Source: Stagnihabitans sp038231395 (GTDB lineage Bacteria > Pseudomonadota > Alphaproteobacteria > Rhodobacterales > Rhodobacteraceae). Taken from it: a DNA stretch of 64,000 bases. The notes below the pieces were generated by a model that saw only the letters and a program-made list of their open reading frames with translations, did no database searches and was not told the DNA's origin. The DNA is taken from positions 14,839 through 78,838 of the forward strand of contig JBBRLL010000017.1 in NCBI GenBank assembly GCA_038231395.1, read 5' to 3'. Of this stretch, positions 16,861 to 27,272 are shown piece by piece. Position numbers and translations under genes: made by a program. Position 1 is the stretch's first letter. Each line of letters starts with the position of its first letter.

Positions 16861-19509
16861 TCAGGTGCCCGTCTTGGCCGGAAGCTCTGCAAACACGATG
16901 GGCCGGGCCTCTTTCGGACAAAACTCCACCATCGCGGAACAGATCACGGCCTTGCGCAACGGTTTGGTCATGTAGCGGTCGATTCCGGCGGCCAAAATCC
17001 CCTGTTCGTCGCCGTCCATCGCGTGCGCGGTCAACGCGACAATCGGCAGATGGCTTTTGCCATTCTCCAACGCGCGGATGGCGCGGGCGGCCTGGCGGCC
17101 ATCCATCTCTGGCATCGAGATGTCCATGAAGATCATGTCGGGCCTGAAGCTTTGGAACAGTTCAACCGCCTCGCGCCCGTTGTTGGCGAAAACCAGTTCA
17201 ATATCCAGATCGCGCACCATCTTCTGAAAGACCAGTTGATTGGTCCGGTTGTCCTCTGCCGCAAGGATCCGCATGGCGCGCGGGGCGTCCGGTTTGCGCT
17301 GCGACGGCGGGGGCGCAATCGCCAACAGCACCGGGACGCCGCCGACCTCTTGCAGCTTGCGGTAAAGATCAGCGCGCAGGATCGGTTTCTGGATAATCGC
17401 GGCCAATTCTTTCGAGCCTTCCCCTTCCCGCGCCTGGGTGGGGTTGGAGGACAAAAGCACGATCGGCATGGTCAGGCCCAAGGCGCGGATTTTGGTGGCG
17501 AGCGTCAGGCCATCCATTTCCGGCATGGAATGGTCGGTCAACACCGCATCGAAATTGGCGTTGCGGCTGAGGATTTCCAGCGCATCGGCCCCCGAGCGGC
17601 TGAGCGTCACCTCCACCCCGCAAGGCTGAAGCTGACGTTCCAGAATGGTGCGGTTGATGAAAAGATCGTCCACCACCAGAACCTTGCGCAGCGCAATCGG
17701 CAGGCGGGGGGCCACAGCATCCTCGGCCACCGGCAAAGTGACGCGAAAACCGAAGCACGATCCTTTTCCCGGCTCGCTATCGACCCAGACAGCACCTTCC
17801 ATCCGTTCAATCAGACGCTGTGTGATGGCCAGCCCAAGGCCGGTGCCTTCAAACTTGCGGTTGGATTCACTTTCGACCTGATTGAATTCGCCGAAGATGT
17901 GGTCAAGGTGTTCGGTCGCGATCCCGATGCCGGTGTCTTCGACGGTGACATGCAGTTGCTGGCGGCCCGGTTCGGTTTCAAGTCCGACGACGCGGATCAG
18001 GACATGGCCTTTTTCGGTAAACTTGACCGCATTTCCCACGAGGTTGGTCAGAACCTGCCGCAAACGTCCGGGATCACCGACAAAACGGGTGGGCAGGAAC
18101 ATGTCGAAGTCAATCATCAGGTCAAGGCCCTTGGCGCGCGCCTTGGGTTGCAAAAGCATCGCCACTTCGTGAATTGCGCGTTCCAGATCAAAGGGTTCCG
18201 GGTAAAGCGTCAGCCGCTCCGCCTCGATCTTGGAATAGTCCAGGATGTCGTTGATGATGACCAAAAGCGCCTCGCCCGAGGATTTGATCGTCTCGGCAAA
18301 CAGCCTTTGTTCATCGGACAGCGGGGTATCGCACAAGAGTTCGGCCATGCCGACCACACCGTTCATCGGCGTTCTGATCTCATGGCTCATATTGGCAAGA
18401 AAAGCCGATTTGGCGCGGGTTGCGGCCTCCGCAGCCTCGGTCGCGGCAAGAAGCTTGACCTCAGCCTCGCGCTGTTGGGTGATGTCCACGCGCAGGCCGA
18501 CAAAGCCGCCGTCCGGCGTGGGATGGTCCTGCCCCTTGATCAGACGCCCATCGCCAAGCCGTTGTTCGTGAACGCCTTCCGGGTTGCGATGCTGCGCCAG
18601 ACGCAGCGTCAGCCACGCCTCCTCCTGCCCTTCGGCGATGGCGTGCTGGCCGTGCGCCAGACCGTAGCGCAGGATTTCCTCAAAGGTGGCACCCACTTTC
18701 ATGGCCGGTGCGGAAATCGGATAGATGTCGCGGTATTGCTGGTTACAGGTCAAAAGTCGGTCCTCCCTGTCAAATAGGACAAAGCCATCAGGAATAGCCT
18801 CAATGGCGGCCCAAAGGCGCATTTGTTCGGTGATGTTCACGGCCAGCGAGACGAGATCGCCGTCGCGGGCCCGGCGGTTCACAAGCTTGATCCAAAGCCC
18901 GTTGGTCATTTGCAGCGTCACAGGCTCTATCGGGTCAGAGTCCAGTCGGGCGACCATGTTGGCCACGAAATCATCGACCGTTTGACCGGAAAGCTCTGCC
19001 CGCTCGCCCTCAGCCAGAAGCCGCAGGACATCGGCGTAAGTGACACCCGGCGTGATCGGCAATCCGGCAAGGGGCCGCAAAAAGGCGCTGTTGGCGGCGA
19101 CCAGCTTCAACGCGCTGTCGTAGACTGCAAAACCGTCGTTGATGGTGTTGATCGAATCCCACAGCCGTCGTTCCGCCATCACGGCGTGGGTGTGGGCGCG
19201 GTCAAGATCCTCGATAAACCGCGACTGTTCGCCTTTCAGCACCGCCGCTTCCGACACCGCAACTTTCGCGATGCCGCGTTGTTCGACGATCTGGTCGGAC
19301 AAAGCGCGGGCATGAAGCCCTAGTTTTTCGTTGGCGGCAAAAAGCTCTCTGCTCTTTTGTTCCAGCAAGCGTTCGGCTGCCAGTCTTGCCCGCCGTTCTT
19401 TCGCCAGCCGTTCCACAGTTTCCATGTCCGCCCGCGCCCGTTCTGGGCCCCAAAGATGCCGTTCGCCCGTATGAGACGAACCGAAATCAAGGGCAATCTG
19501 CCGCATCAA
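16861..19509 (-). CDS. hybrid sensor histidine kinase with two receivers
   Basis: An 882-aa soluble hybrid kinase without membrane segments. Order: N-terminal coiled coil (residues ~25-115), two PAS-like domains (~118-228 and ~232-345; one begins INTINDGFAVYDSALKLVAANSAF), HisKA with NMSHEIRTPMNG (His376), HATPase (NLVGNAVKF, DTGIGIA, GTGLGL), then a receiver with Asp in AVLTDHSMPEMDG and a second receiver with AEDNRTNQL and Asp in MIFMDISMPEMDG, Lys in YMTKPL. Start could be 19509 or the next ATG at 19506. Convergent with recQ with a 4-nt gap. No cognate regulator is adjacent. The second receiver resembles that of the split kinase at 8082-8474. Confidence 0.95.
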   Translation of the reverse strand: MMRQIALDFGSSHTGERHLWGPERARADMETVERLAKERRARLAAERLLEQKSRELFAANEKLGLHARALSDQIVEQRGIAKVAVSEAAVLKGEQSRFIEDLDRAHTHAVMAERRLWDSINTINDGFAVYDSALKLVAANSAFLRPLAGLPITPGVTYADVLRLLAEGERAELSGQTVDDFVANMVARLDSDPIEPVTLQMTNGLWIKLVNRRARDGDLVSLAVNITEQMRLWAAIEAIPDGFVLFDREDRLLTCNQQYRDIYPISAPAMKVGATFEEILRYGLAHGQHAIAEGQEEAWLTLRLAQHRNPEGVHEQRLGDGRLIKGQDHPTPDGGFVGLRVDITQQREAEVKLLAATEAAEAATRAKSAFLANMSHEIRTPMNGVVGMAELLCDTPLSDEQRLFAETIKSSGEALLVIINDILDYSKIEAERLTLYPEPFDLERAIHEVAMLLQPKARAKGLDLMIDFDMFLPTRFVGDPGRLRQVLTNLVGNAVKFTEKGHVLIRVVGLETEPGRQQLHVTVEDTGIGIATEHLDHIFGEFNQVESESNRKFEGTGLGLAITQRLIERMEGAVWVDSEPGKGSCFGFRVTLPVAEDAVAPRLPIALRKVLVVDDLFINRTILERQLQPCGVEVTLSRSGADALEILSRNANFDAVLTDHSMPEMDGLTLATKIRALGLTMPIVLLSSNPTQAREGEGSKELAAIIQKPILRADLYRKLQEVGGVPVLLAIAPPPSQRKPDAPRAMRILAAEDNRTNQLVFQKMVRDLDIELVFANNGREAVELFQSFRPDMIFMDISMPEMDGRQAARAIRALENGKSHLPIVALTAHAMDGDEQGILAAGIDRYMTKPLRKAVICSAMVEFCPKEARPIVFAELPAKTGT

Positions 19510-19603
19510 AATGAATGTCCGCTTAACGTCGGCAAATTCAGAATCCTTGCTGAAAAATCCGCGCCATGCGATGACGGGTCAGCAGTTTTGCGGGGGAATT
19601 TCG

Positions 19604-22600
19604 ATGCGTGGTTTTGCGTTCCGGTCGGTGGCGATGGTTGCAGTTGTGGCGTTGTTCGGTCTTGCGGAGGCGCAGGTCGCCGACGCCGACGAACTGGTGC
19701 CCGCAAAACGATTTACCCTGTCGGAAAACACCGATCTTCCGGGCGGCGATCTGTCCACGATCCTCGACACCACGATGGAGGCCTGCGAGACGGCCTGCCT
19801 GACCTCCAAGAAATGCGAGGCGATCACCTTCAACACCAAGCAGAACGCCTGCTTCCTGAAAAAAGGGGCCGGGGCTGCGCAGACGTTTGACGGGGCTTAT
19901 TCCGGCCTTGTGATCAAGGCCGACAAAGGGGCCGAAGCGCTGGCGCAAAAGCGGCGGCCAGAGCTGGCGTTTCTGCCGGACTGGGACATCTCGCCTGCGA
20001 CTGATCTGGCCAGAAGCCTTGCGGACCTGCACATCACGGACGATTACACCGCCGAAGAGCATCTGGCCTCTGCCAAGGATGCTGAAAACAGCGGCAACTT
20101 TGCCTCTGCCTACAAGTTTGTCGGTGCGGCGTTGAACCTTCAGGACTCGGCCGACAACTGGCTTAATTATGCGCGGCTGTTGATGAAGGCCGCCGAAAGC
20201 GACCAGAACAACGCGTCAAACATGCGCGACAGCGCGTTCCGCGCCACGGTCAACGCCTATTTGCGCACGGATATCAAGGGGTTGCAGCACAGCATTCTGG
20301 TGCAGATGGGTCAGGCATTGGAGACGATTGACCGTGGCCGTGACACCGTGCAGGCTTACCGGCTGGCGCAACAAATCCAGCCGCGCGACGATACGGCGGC
20401 TTTGCTTGACGCGGCGGCCGGAAAATACGGCTTCCGCATCACCGACAACGCCGTGCAGACGGAAAGCGCGCGGCCTCGGTTGTGCGTGAACTTCTCGGAT
20501 GATCTGGTGGCTTCCGGCGTCGATTACACGCCCTTTGTGCAGCTGCCGGATGGCGGGCTTTCGGTGTCGATGGCGGGCTCCCGGCAGTTGTGCGTTGAGG
20601 GGATTGCCTTCGGCCAACGCTATACAATGACCTTCCGCAAGGGCTTGCCCTCTGCCACTGGTGAGACGTTGATCAAGAACGTGGCGATCACCACCTATGT
20701 CCGGGATCGCAATCCGGGCGTGCGCTTTACCGGACGCGGCTATGTGTTGCCCAAGACCGGTTCTGCGTCGATGCCGGTGGTGACGGTGAACACGACCAAG
20801 CTGGATCTGGAAGTGTGGAAGGTCACTGACCGTAACCTGCTGCGCGTCATGCAGAACGGCTATTTCGATGCGCCGATGTATGACTATCAGGAATATGATT
20901 TCAAAGATCAAATTGCGTCAAAGCTGTGGTCCGGCACCGCGACCGTGGGGCAGACCGTCAACTCGGATGTGACCACGCGGTTGCCGTTGGACGAAGCGAT
21001 CAAAGGCCAGCCTGCGGGGATTTACGCCCTGCGCGCTTCGGTGCCCGGCGTTGACCCCTCGACGGTTCCGGCCAGCTGGCAGTGGTTTGTGGTGTCAGAC
21101 CTTGGCCTGACCTCGATGAGCGGCGTTGACGGGATGACCGTGTTTGTTCGTTCGCTTGGCGATGCTGCGGCGAAAGCCGGGGTGGACGTGCAGCTTTTGT
21201 CAGCGGCGAACGAGGTTTTGGCCACCGCCAAGACCGACGCCACCGGCATGGTGGTGTTTGAGGCCGGGCTGGTGCGCGGCACCGACAGTTCAGCGCCGGC
21301 GATGCTGGTGGCGCGCGATGGTGACAAGGACACCGCGTTCCTGTCTTTGACCGATCCGGAGTTTGATCTGGCCGACCGCGGCGTTTCGGGGCATGAAGCA
21401 GCCCCTCCGGTGGATGTATTCCTGACCACCGACCGTGGCGCTTACCGTGCGGGTGAGACGGTGCATGCCACCGCTTTGGCCCGTGATGCCAGGCAAGAGG
21501 CGATCACCGCTTTGCCGCTGACCGCCATTCTGATGCGCCCGGACGGGGTGGAGTATGTGCGCGCCAAGACCGATGACATCGGCGCGGGCGGCCATGTGTT
21601 CGATTTTCCCATCGCAGGCAATGCGCCGCGTGGCCAGTGGAGCATGGCGGTCTATTCCGACCTTCAGGCCCCGGCTTTGTCCTCTAAAACCTTCCTCGTC
21701 GAAGATTTCCTGCCGGAACGGATTGACTTCAAGCTAAGCGCAGGTGACGCGCCGCTGCATCTGGACGATGTGCCGACCGTGGCATTGGATGCCAGGTACC
21801 TGTTCGGCGCTCCGGGGGCCGATCTGGCTGTGGAGGGCGAGGTTTTGTTGCGCGCAGCACAGGGGCTTGGCGATTGGCCGGGCTACAGCTTTGGCAAGTT
21901 TGATGCAACGTTTGACGCGCAGGTGGCTTCGTTCTCGGACATCCGCACCGATGACAAGGGCCACGCCGACATTGACGCGGTCTTGCCGGTAGTGGACGAC
22001 CCTCTGCGCCCGCTGGAGGCGAAGATCGTGGTGCGTGTGGCGGAAGGATCCGGCCGTCCAGTGGAACGCGCGGTGACCAAGGCGCTGACACCTTCGGCTG
22101 CGATGATCGGCGTGAAGCCGCTGTTTGATGGCGTGGCCGCAGAGAATGGTCAGGCGCGCTTCAATCTGGTGGGTGTCGGCTCTGACACCAAAGCCAGTGC
22201 GATGAAGGTGCATTGGGAGATGACCCGCGTGGATACCAATTACCAATGGTATCAACAGGATGGCAGCTGGAATTGGGAGCCTGTGACCTCACGTGCCCGT
22301 GTGGGCGAGGGCGATGCGGTTCTGACCGCCGATGGTCCGACAGAGATTGCGGGTCCGGTCACTTGGGGGGAATACGAGCTTTCCGTGGCGCGGAGCGATG
22401 GACAGAAGGCTGTCACCTCGGTGCAGTTCTATGCCGGTTGGTACGCGCCCTCGGACGTAAGCTCCACCCCGGACACGTTGCAACTGTCGCTGGACAAGCC
22501 GGACTACAAAGTGGGCGATACGGCGATGCTGCGGATCGTGCCAAGGGCTGCGGGGACGGCGCTGATCACGGTTCTGTCGAACGAGGTAATCTTGCATCAG

Positions 22601-25057
22601 GAAGTGGCCGTGACCGAGGGTGAAAACCTGATCCCGGTCACAGTGACCGATGATTGGGGCACCGGCGCTTATGTGACGGCTGCGGTGCTGCGCCCGATGG
22701 ATGTGACGGCGGGGCGCAACCCGGCACGGTCGTTGGGCCTGGCCTATGCCAAGATTGACCCCGGAACCCGGGCCCTGAAAACCACGATCGAGGTGGCGGC
22801 AGAGACGCCGCCGCGCGGGCCGCTGGATATTGCGGTGAAGGTGGACGGGGTGGCTGCGGGCGATACCGCGTTTGTGACAGTGGCTGCGGTGGATCAGGGC
22901 ATCCTGAACCTGACCGGCTATCTGCCGCCCGATCCGCAGGACCATTACTTTGGCCAACGCAAGTTGGGCGTCGGCATCCGTGACCTCTATGGCCGGTTGA
23001 TCGACGGGCTGAACGGGGCTGAGGGGACGGTCCGCTCCGGTGGCGATGCCGGGGCCAATGCGCGGCTGCAAGCGCCACCCCCGACCGAACAACTGGTTGC
23101 CAACTTTGCCGGGCCCGTGCAGGTCGGTGCTGATGGCTATGCCCGTGTCAGCTTTGACTTGCCCGCCTTCAACGGCACCGTCAAAGTGATGGCCGTGGCA
23201 TGGAGCAAGCGCGGCGTGGGTGAGGCGAATGCCGATGTTCTGGTGCGCGACCCGGTTGTGGTGACCGCAAGCCTGCCGCGCTTCATGCAGCCCGGCGATG
23301 AAAGCCGTTTGCTGTTGGAGATTGTGCATGCCACCGGCCCTTCGGGACATATGGCTCTGACAGTCTCCTCCTCTGGCGTGACCATCGGCAAAGTGCCGGA
23401 TGGGGTTGACCTGAAAGACCTTGGCAAGGCCGTGGTGGAAATTCCGGTCAAGGCCAGTGCGGTTGGCGTGCAAAGCATTGAGGTGACGCTGACCACACCG
23501 GATGGCAAGGTGCTGATCAAGGACCTGAAACTGCCGGTGCAGATTGACGATCCGGTGGTGTCACGGGTCAGCCGGTTGGACCTCGCCTCGGGTAAAAGCT
23601 TTACCTTCGATGCGAATGTCTTTGCCGGGTTGCAACCCGGTTCGGGCAAGGCTGTGATGGCAATTGGTCCGATTGCGCGGCTGAATGCGCCGGGGACTTT
23701 GGCCGCTTTGGACGCTTATCCTTACGGCTGTACCGAGCAGATCACCTCCAAAGCCCTGCCGCTGCTTTACTTTGACCAAGTGGCGCAGGCGATGGACCTG
23801 CCGGGTGGCAACGACATCAAGACCCGGGTGAAAGAAGCGATTGCGGCGGTTCTGACCAACCAAAGCGCCTCCGGCAGCTTTGGGCTCTGGGCACCCGGTG
23901 AGGGGGATATGTGGCTTGACGCCTTTGTCACCGACTTTTTAAGCCGGGCGAAGGCGCGGGGCTACTCCGTCCCGGATCAGGCCTTCCGGCAGGCGCTGGA
24001 TAACCTGCGCAATCAGGTCAATTACTATGCCGACTTCGACAAGGGCGGTGAACCTTTGGCCAATGCGCTGATGGTTCTGGCCCGTGAGGGGGCGGCGGCC
24101 GTGGGCGACCTGCGCTACTACGCCGATGTGAAGGGCGATGCCTTTGCGACGCCGACAGCGATGGCGCAACTGGGTGCGGCTTTGGCCAGCTATGGCGATC
24201 AGCCGCGGGCGGATATGATGTTCGGCAAGGCGGTCAAGGCGTTGAGCGGCTTGCCCACGTCAGAGGACCAGATCCTGCGCGCCGACTATGGCACACCGTT
24301 CCGCGATGCGGCTGCGGTGTTGACTTTGGCGGTAGAGGCCGGTTCGAAAACCGTGGATCGTGAGGCGCTGACCAACCGCATCGCCGGCCAAACCGGGCTG
24401 TCGACACAGGAAGCAACGTGGAGCCTTTTGGCCGCCAATGCGCTGATCGGAATGCCGGATGGCGCGGGGGTGACGTTGAACGGGGCCGCGGCGAAGGGGC
24501 CGATGGTCAAGGTGCTGGACGCCAGCTTCTCTGATCCAGTTGTCGTGAAGAATGAGGGTGACACCAAGACCACGCTGACCGTCACCACCTTCGGCGTGCC
24601 GACGGATCCCATTCAGGCCGGTGGCAATGGCTATGCGATCACCCGCAGCTACTACACGATGGATGGTCAACCTGCCGCACTCGACAAGGCCAAGGTCGGT
24701 GACCGCATGGTGGCCGTGCTGGAGGTGACACCCTTCGGCAGGGGGGAGGCGCGGCTGATGGTCAATGACCCGCTGCCCGCCGGGTTCGAGATTGACAACC
24801 CCAACCTGATCACCGGCGGGGCTATCACCAAGCTGGACTTCCTTGATCTGGCGACCGAGGTGGCACACAGCGAATTCCGGCAGGACCGTTTCCTGACGGC
24901 GATTGACCGGAGCGACAATTCCAGCTTCCGGCTCGGCTATGTGCTGCGCGCCGTCAGTCCGGGCAAATATCACCAACCCGCCGCTTCGGTTGAGGATATG
25001 TACCGTCCTGATCTGAATGCCCACACTGACGAGGGGACCGTCACGGTTACCAAGTGA
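19604..25057 (+). CDS. bacterial alpha-2-macroglobulin (thioester protease trap) with N-terminal PAN-like domain
   Basis: A 1817-aa exported protein thought to trap proteases in the periplasm. It has a signal peptide (hydrophobic stretch in MRGFAFRSVAMVAVVALFGL), then a Cys-rich PAN/apple-like segment with four cysteines (CETACLTSKKCEAI... CFLKK, about residues 50-90), macroglobulin-like beta domains, the A2M domain around residues 1160-1250, and an intact thioester site YGCTEQ with Cys1376 in a GCxEQ context. ATG 19604 is chosen because the signal peptide begins there with GGGGGAAT upstream; the open frame runs back to 19511. pbpC starts 13 nt downstream, the classic yfhM-pbpC pairing. Confidence 0.95.
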   Translation: MRGFAFRSVAMVAVVALFGLAEAQVADADELVPAKRFTLSENTDLPGGDLSTILDTTMEACETACLTSKKCEAITFNTKQNACFLKKGAGAAQTFDGAYSGLVIKADKGAEALAQKRRPELAFLPDWDISPATDLARSLADLHITDDYTAEEHLASAKDAENSGNFASAYKFVGAALNLQDSADNWLNYARLLMKAAESDQNNASNMRDSAFRATVNAYLRTDIKGLQHSILVQMGQALETIDRGRDTVQAYRLAQQIQPRDDTAALLDAAAGKYGFRITDNAVQTESARPRLCVNFSDDLVASGVDYTPFVQLPDGGLSVSMAGSRQLCVEGIAFGQRYTMTFRKGLPSATGETLIKNVAITTYVRDRNPGVRFTGRGYVLPKTGSASMPVVTVNTTKLDLEVWKVTDRNLLRVMQNGYFDAPMYDYQEYDFKDQIASKLWSGTATVGQTVNSDVTTRLPLDEAIKGQPAGIYALRASVPGVDPSTVPASWQWFVVSDLGLTSMSGVDGMTVFVRSLGDAAAKAGVDVQLLSAANEVLATAKTDATGMVVFEAGLVRGTDSSAPAMLVARDGDKDTAFLSLTDPEFDLADRGVSGHEAAPPVDVFLTTDRGAYRAGETVHATALARDARQEAITALPLTAILMRPDGVEYVRAKTDDIGAGGHVFDFPIAGNAPRGQWSMAVYSDLQAPALSSKTFLVEDFLPERIDFKLSAGDAPLHLDDVPTVALDARYLFGAPGADLAVEGEVLLRAAQGLGDWPGYSFGKFDATFDAQVASFSDIRTDDKGHADIDAVLPVVDDPLRPLEAKIVVRVAEGSGRPVERAVTKALTPSAAMIGVKPLFDGVAAENGQARFNLVGVGSDTKASAMKVHWEMTRVDTNYQWYQQDGSWNWEPVTSRARVGEGDAVLTADGPTEIAGPVTWGEYELSVARSDGQKAVTSVQFYAGWYAPSDVSSTPDTLQLSLDKPDYKVGDTAMLRIVPRAAGTALITVLSNEVILHQEVAVTEGENLIPVTVTDDWGTGAYVTAAVLRPMDVTAGRNPARSLGLAYAKIDPGTRALKTTIEVAAETPPRGPLDIAVKVDGVAAGDTAFVTVAAVDQGILNLTGYLPPDPQDHYFGQRKLGVGIRDLYGRLIDGLNGAEGTVRSGGDAGANARLQAPPPTEQLVANFAGPVQVGADGYARVSFDLPAFNGTVKVMAVAWSKRGVGEANADVLVRDPVVVTASLPRFMQPGDESRLLLEIVHATGPSGHMALTVSSSGVTIGKVPDGVDLKDLGKAVVEIPVKASAVGVQSIEVTLTTPDGKVLIKDLKLPVQIDDPVVSRVSRLDLASGKSFTFDANVFAGLQPGSGKAVMAIGPIARLNAPGTLAALDAYPYGCTEQITSKALPLLYFDQVAQAMDLPGGNDIKTRVKEAIAAVLTNQSASGSFGLWAPGEGDMWLDAFVTDFLSRAKARGYSVPDQAFRQALDNLRNQVNYYADFDKGGEPLANALMVLAREGAAAVGDLRYYADVKGDAFATPTAMAQLGAALASYGDQPRADMMFGKAVKALSGLPTSEDQILRADYGTPFRDAAAVLTLAVEAGSKTVDREALTNRIAGQTGLSTQEATWSLLAANALIGMPDGAGVTLNGAAAKGPMVKVLDASFSDPVVVKNEGDTKTTLTVTTFGVPTDPIQAGGNGYAITRSYYTMDGQPAALDKAKVGDRMVAVLEVTPFGRGEARLMVNDPLPAGFEIDNPNLITGGAITKLDFLDLATEVAHSEFRQDRFLTAIDRSDNSSFRLGYVLRAVSPGKYHQPAASVEDMYRPDLNAHTDEGTVTVTK

Positions 25058-25070
25058 TGCGGGCCTGATT

Positions 25071-27107
25071 ATGAAAGCCAGATGGTTCATTGCGGCGGCG
25101 GCGGGCCTTTGGCTCGCCGCAATCGCACGCGACAGGGTGGACGGCTGGATCGACGCCACCGTCATCCCGAATTTGGCTTTGCCCACCAGTCAGGAAGTGG
25201 TGGACCGCAGCGGCGACCTGCTGCGCGCCTATACCGTGACCGATGGAAAATGGCGGCTGGCGACCGACGTGGCGCGGGTTGATCCGTTCTTTGTGAACCT
25301 TCTGTTGGACTACGAGGACAAGCGGTTCTACCAACACGCCGGAATTGACCCGCAAGCCATGATCCGCGCCTTGGGGCAGGCCTTGTGGAATGGCCATGTC
25401 GTCTCGGGCGGATCAACCCTGACGATGCAGGTGGCGCGTTTGCTGGAGGATTCCGGCACCGGGCGGATTGAGGGCAAGCTGCGCCAGATGCGGCTGGCCA
25501 TGGCGTTGGAGCGGCGTCTGACCAAGGACCAGATCCTGTCGCTGTACCTGCTGCTCGCGCCATATGGCGGCAACGTTGAAGGGATGCGCGCCGCCACGCT
25601 GACCTATTTTGGCAAGGAACCGCACCGGCTGACCCCGGCGGAGGCGGCCCTTCTGGTGGCCATCCCGCAAAGCCCTGAAACCCGCCGCCCGGACCGGAGC
25701 GGCGCAGTGAAAGCCGCCCGTGACCGCGTGTTGGAGCGCGCCTTGTCGGATGGGGTTATCGACGCCGATCAGGCGCATGCCGCTGAAACGGAGCCTGTGC
25801 CGGTGGCGCGCCGGCCTTTCCCTGCCTTGGCTCCGCATCTGTCGGACCGGGTGGTGGCAGAGGATAAGGACCATACCCGCCACCAGACCACGCTCGACAA
25901 AGGCCTGCAAATGGCGCTGGAGCGGTTGGCCGCCGACACGGTGCGCGGCATGGGCGACCGGATGCAGGTGGCGATTGTGGTGGCCGATCACCAGACCGGC
26001 GAGGTTTTGGCCTCGATAGGTTCCGCTGCCTACACCGGCGATCAGCGGCAGGGGTTTGTCGATATGACGACGGCGCTGCGCTCTCCGGGGTCCACGCTGA
26101 AACCGCTGATTTACGGGCTGGCCTTTGACGAGGGGCTGGTCCATCCGGAAACCTTGATCGACGACAAGCCCACCGATTTCAACGGCTACCGTCCGCAGAA
26201 CTTTGATCGGCAGTTTCGGGGCACCATCCGCATCCGCGAGGCGTTGCAACAGTCGCTGAACATCCCCGCTGTGGCGCTGACTGATGCTTTGGGGCCCGCC
26301 AAACTGTTGCAGGCGATGGACCGAGCCCAGATGAAATCCGCACTTCCCAATGGCCAGCCGGGGTTGGCGGTGGCCTTGGGCGGCATTGGGGTGACGCTGG
26401 AGGATATGGTGCAGCTTTATGCAGCCATTGCGCGCGGCGGTGTGGTGCGGCCTTTGACCCACACCTTTAACGCCGATACTCCCGAGGGGCAGCGGGTGGT
26501 GACCAAGGTTTCGGCTTGGGAGGTCGGCGATATTCTGGCTGGCCTTGCACCGCCGCCCGGTGCGCCCTCCAATCGGCTGGCCTACAAGACCGGCACGTCC
26601 TACGGCCACCGCGACGCCTGGGCGATTGGCTTTGACGGCAAGGCTGTGATCGGCGTCTGGATGGGGCGGGCGGATGGCACGCCGGTGCCGGGGGCGTTTG
26701 GGGCGGATTTGGCCGCTCCGGTGCTGTTTCAGGCCTTTGCCCGGCTGAAACCGACGCTGGACCCGCAACCCAGCCCGCCGCCCGATGCCCTGATGCTGGC
26801 CAATGCGCAGTTGCCACAACCGTTGCGCCATTTCCGGTCGCGCCAGGCCGCCTTCGCACCCGATGCCACAGCGCCGGAGGTCAGCTTTCCGCCTGACGGT
26901 GCGGAAGTGGAGTTGCTGCCGGAAGGCCTGATGGTTCGCGTGTCTGGCGGCACAGCACCTTTCACATGGCTGGCCAACGGTGCCCCGGTGCTGAGCGAGA
27001 CCGAAAACCCCGCGATCCTGCTGCCCGATCTGGGGCGCGGTTTTGTAACCCTGTCGGTGATTGACGCCGACGGACGTTCCGCCCGCACAAGGGTGCGGCT
27101 GCGTTAG
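25071..27107 (+). CDS. pbpC: penicillin-binding protein 1C
   Basis: Bifunctional peptidoglycan glycosyltransferase/transpeptidase, inner-membrane anchored. The 678-aa protein has one N-terminal membrane anchor, a GT51 domain (catalytic Glu in YEDKRFYQH, then GGSTLTMQ), a transpeptidase domain (SxxK as STLK in SPGSTLKP, SxN as SLN, KTGT) and the C-terminal beta domain typical of PBP1C (from about residue 595). ATG 25071 is chosen because the upstream frame to 25017 lies within the A2M gene. Coupling with A2M suggests a repair and protease-protection system for the envelope. Confidence 0.96.
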   Translation: MKARWFIAAAAGLWLAAIARDRVDGWIDATVIPNLALPTSQEVVDRSGDLLRAYTVTDGKWRLATDVARVDPFFVNLLLDYEDKRFYQHAGIDPQAMIRALGQALWNGHVVSGGSTLTMQVARLLEDSGTGRIEGKLRQMRLAMALERRLTKDQILSLYLLLAPYGGNVEGMRAATLTYFGKEPHRLTPAEAALLVAIPQSPETRRPDRSGAVKAARDRVLERALSDGVIDADQAHAAETEPVPVARRPFPALAPHLSDRVVAEDKDHTRHQTTLDKGLQMALERLAADTVRGMGDRMQVAIVVADHQTGEVLASIGSAAYTGDQRQGFVDMTTALRSPGSTLKPLIYGLAFDEGLVHPETLIDDKPTDFNGYRPQNFDRQFRGTIRIREALQQSLNIPAVALTDALGPAKLLQAMDRAQMKSALPNGQPGLAVALGGIGVTLEDMVQLYAAIARGGVVRPLTHTFNADTPEGQRVVTKVSAWEVGDILAGLAPPPGAPSNRLAYKTGTSYGHRDAWAIGFDGKAVIGVWMGRADGTPVPGAFGADLAAPVLFQAFARLKPTLDPQPSPPPDALMLANAQLPQPLRHFRSRQAAFAPDATAPEVSFPPDGAEVELLPEGLMVRVSGGTAPFTWLANGAPVLSETENPAILLPDLGRGFVTLSVIDADGRSARTRVRLR

Positions 27108-27272
27108 GCCATGCTGAGCATGTTAGAGCAGGATTGTTCAACCCTTATGCCATCTGCCCAAACCTGAGCAGGATCTTGTTTCCCTCAAACATCAACTCAC
27201 CCCCGTCCCCCGGTTGACCTTCGTATGCCGTATGGTTACGCGGGAAAGATCCTCTTTCCCCCGGGTGCCCCA

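Noticed and set aside
16651..18777. 708-codon plus-strand frame opposite the hybrid kinase
   Set aside because: Overlaps the ends of recQ and the kinase on the other strand and shows no domain.
27108..27272. Terminator after pbpC
   Set aside because: Only a very small hairpin (CCT-GAGC-AGG) occurs and it has no proper T tail, so it was not called.
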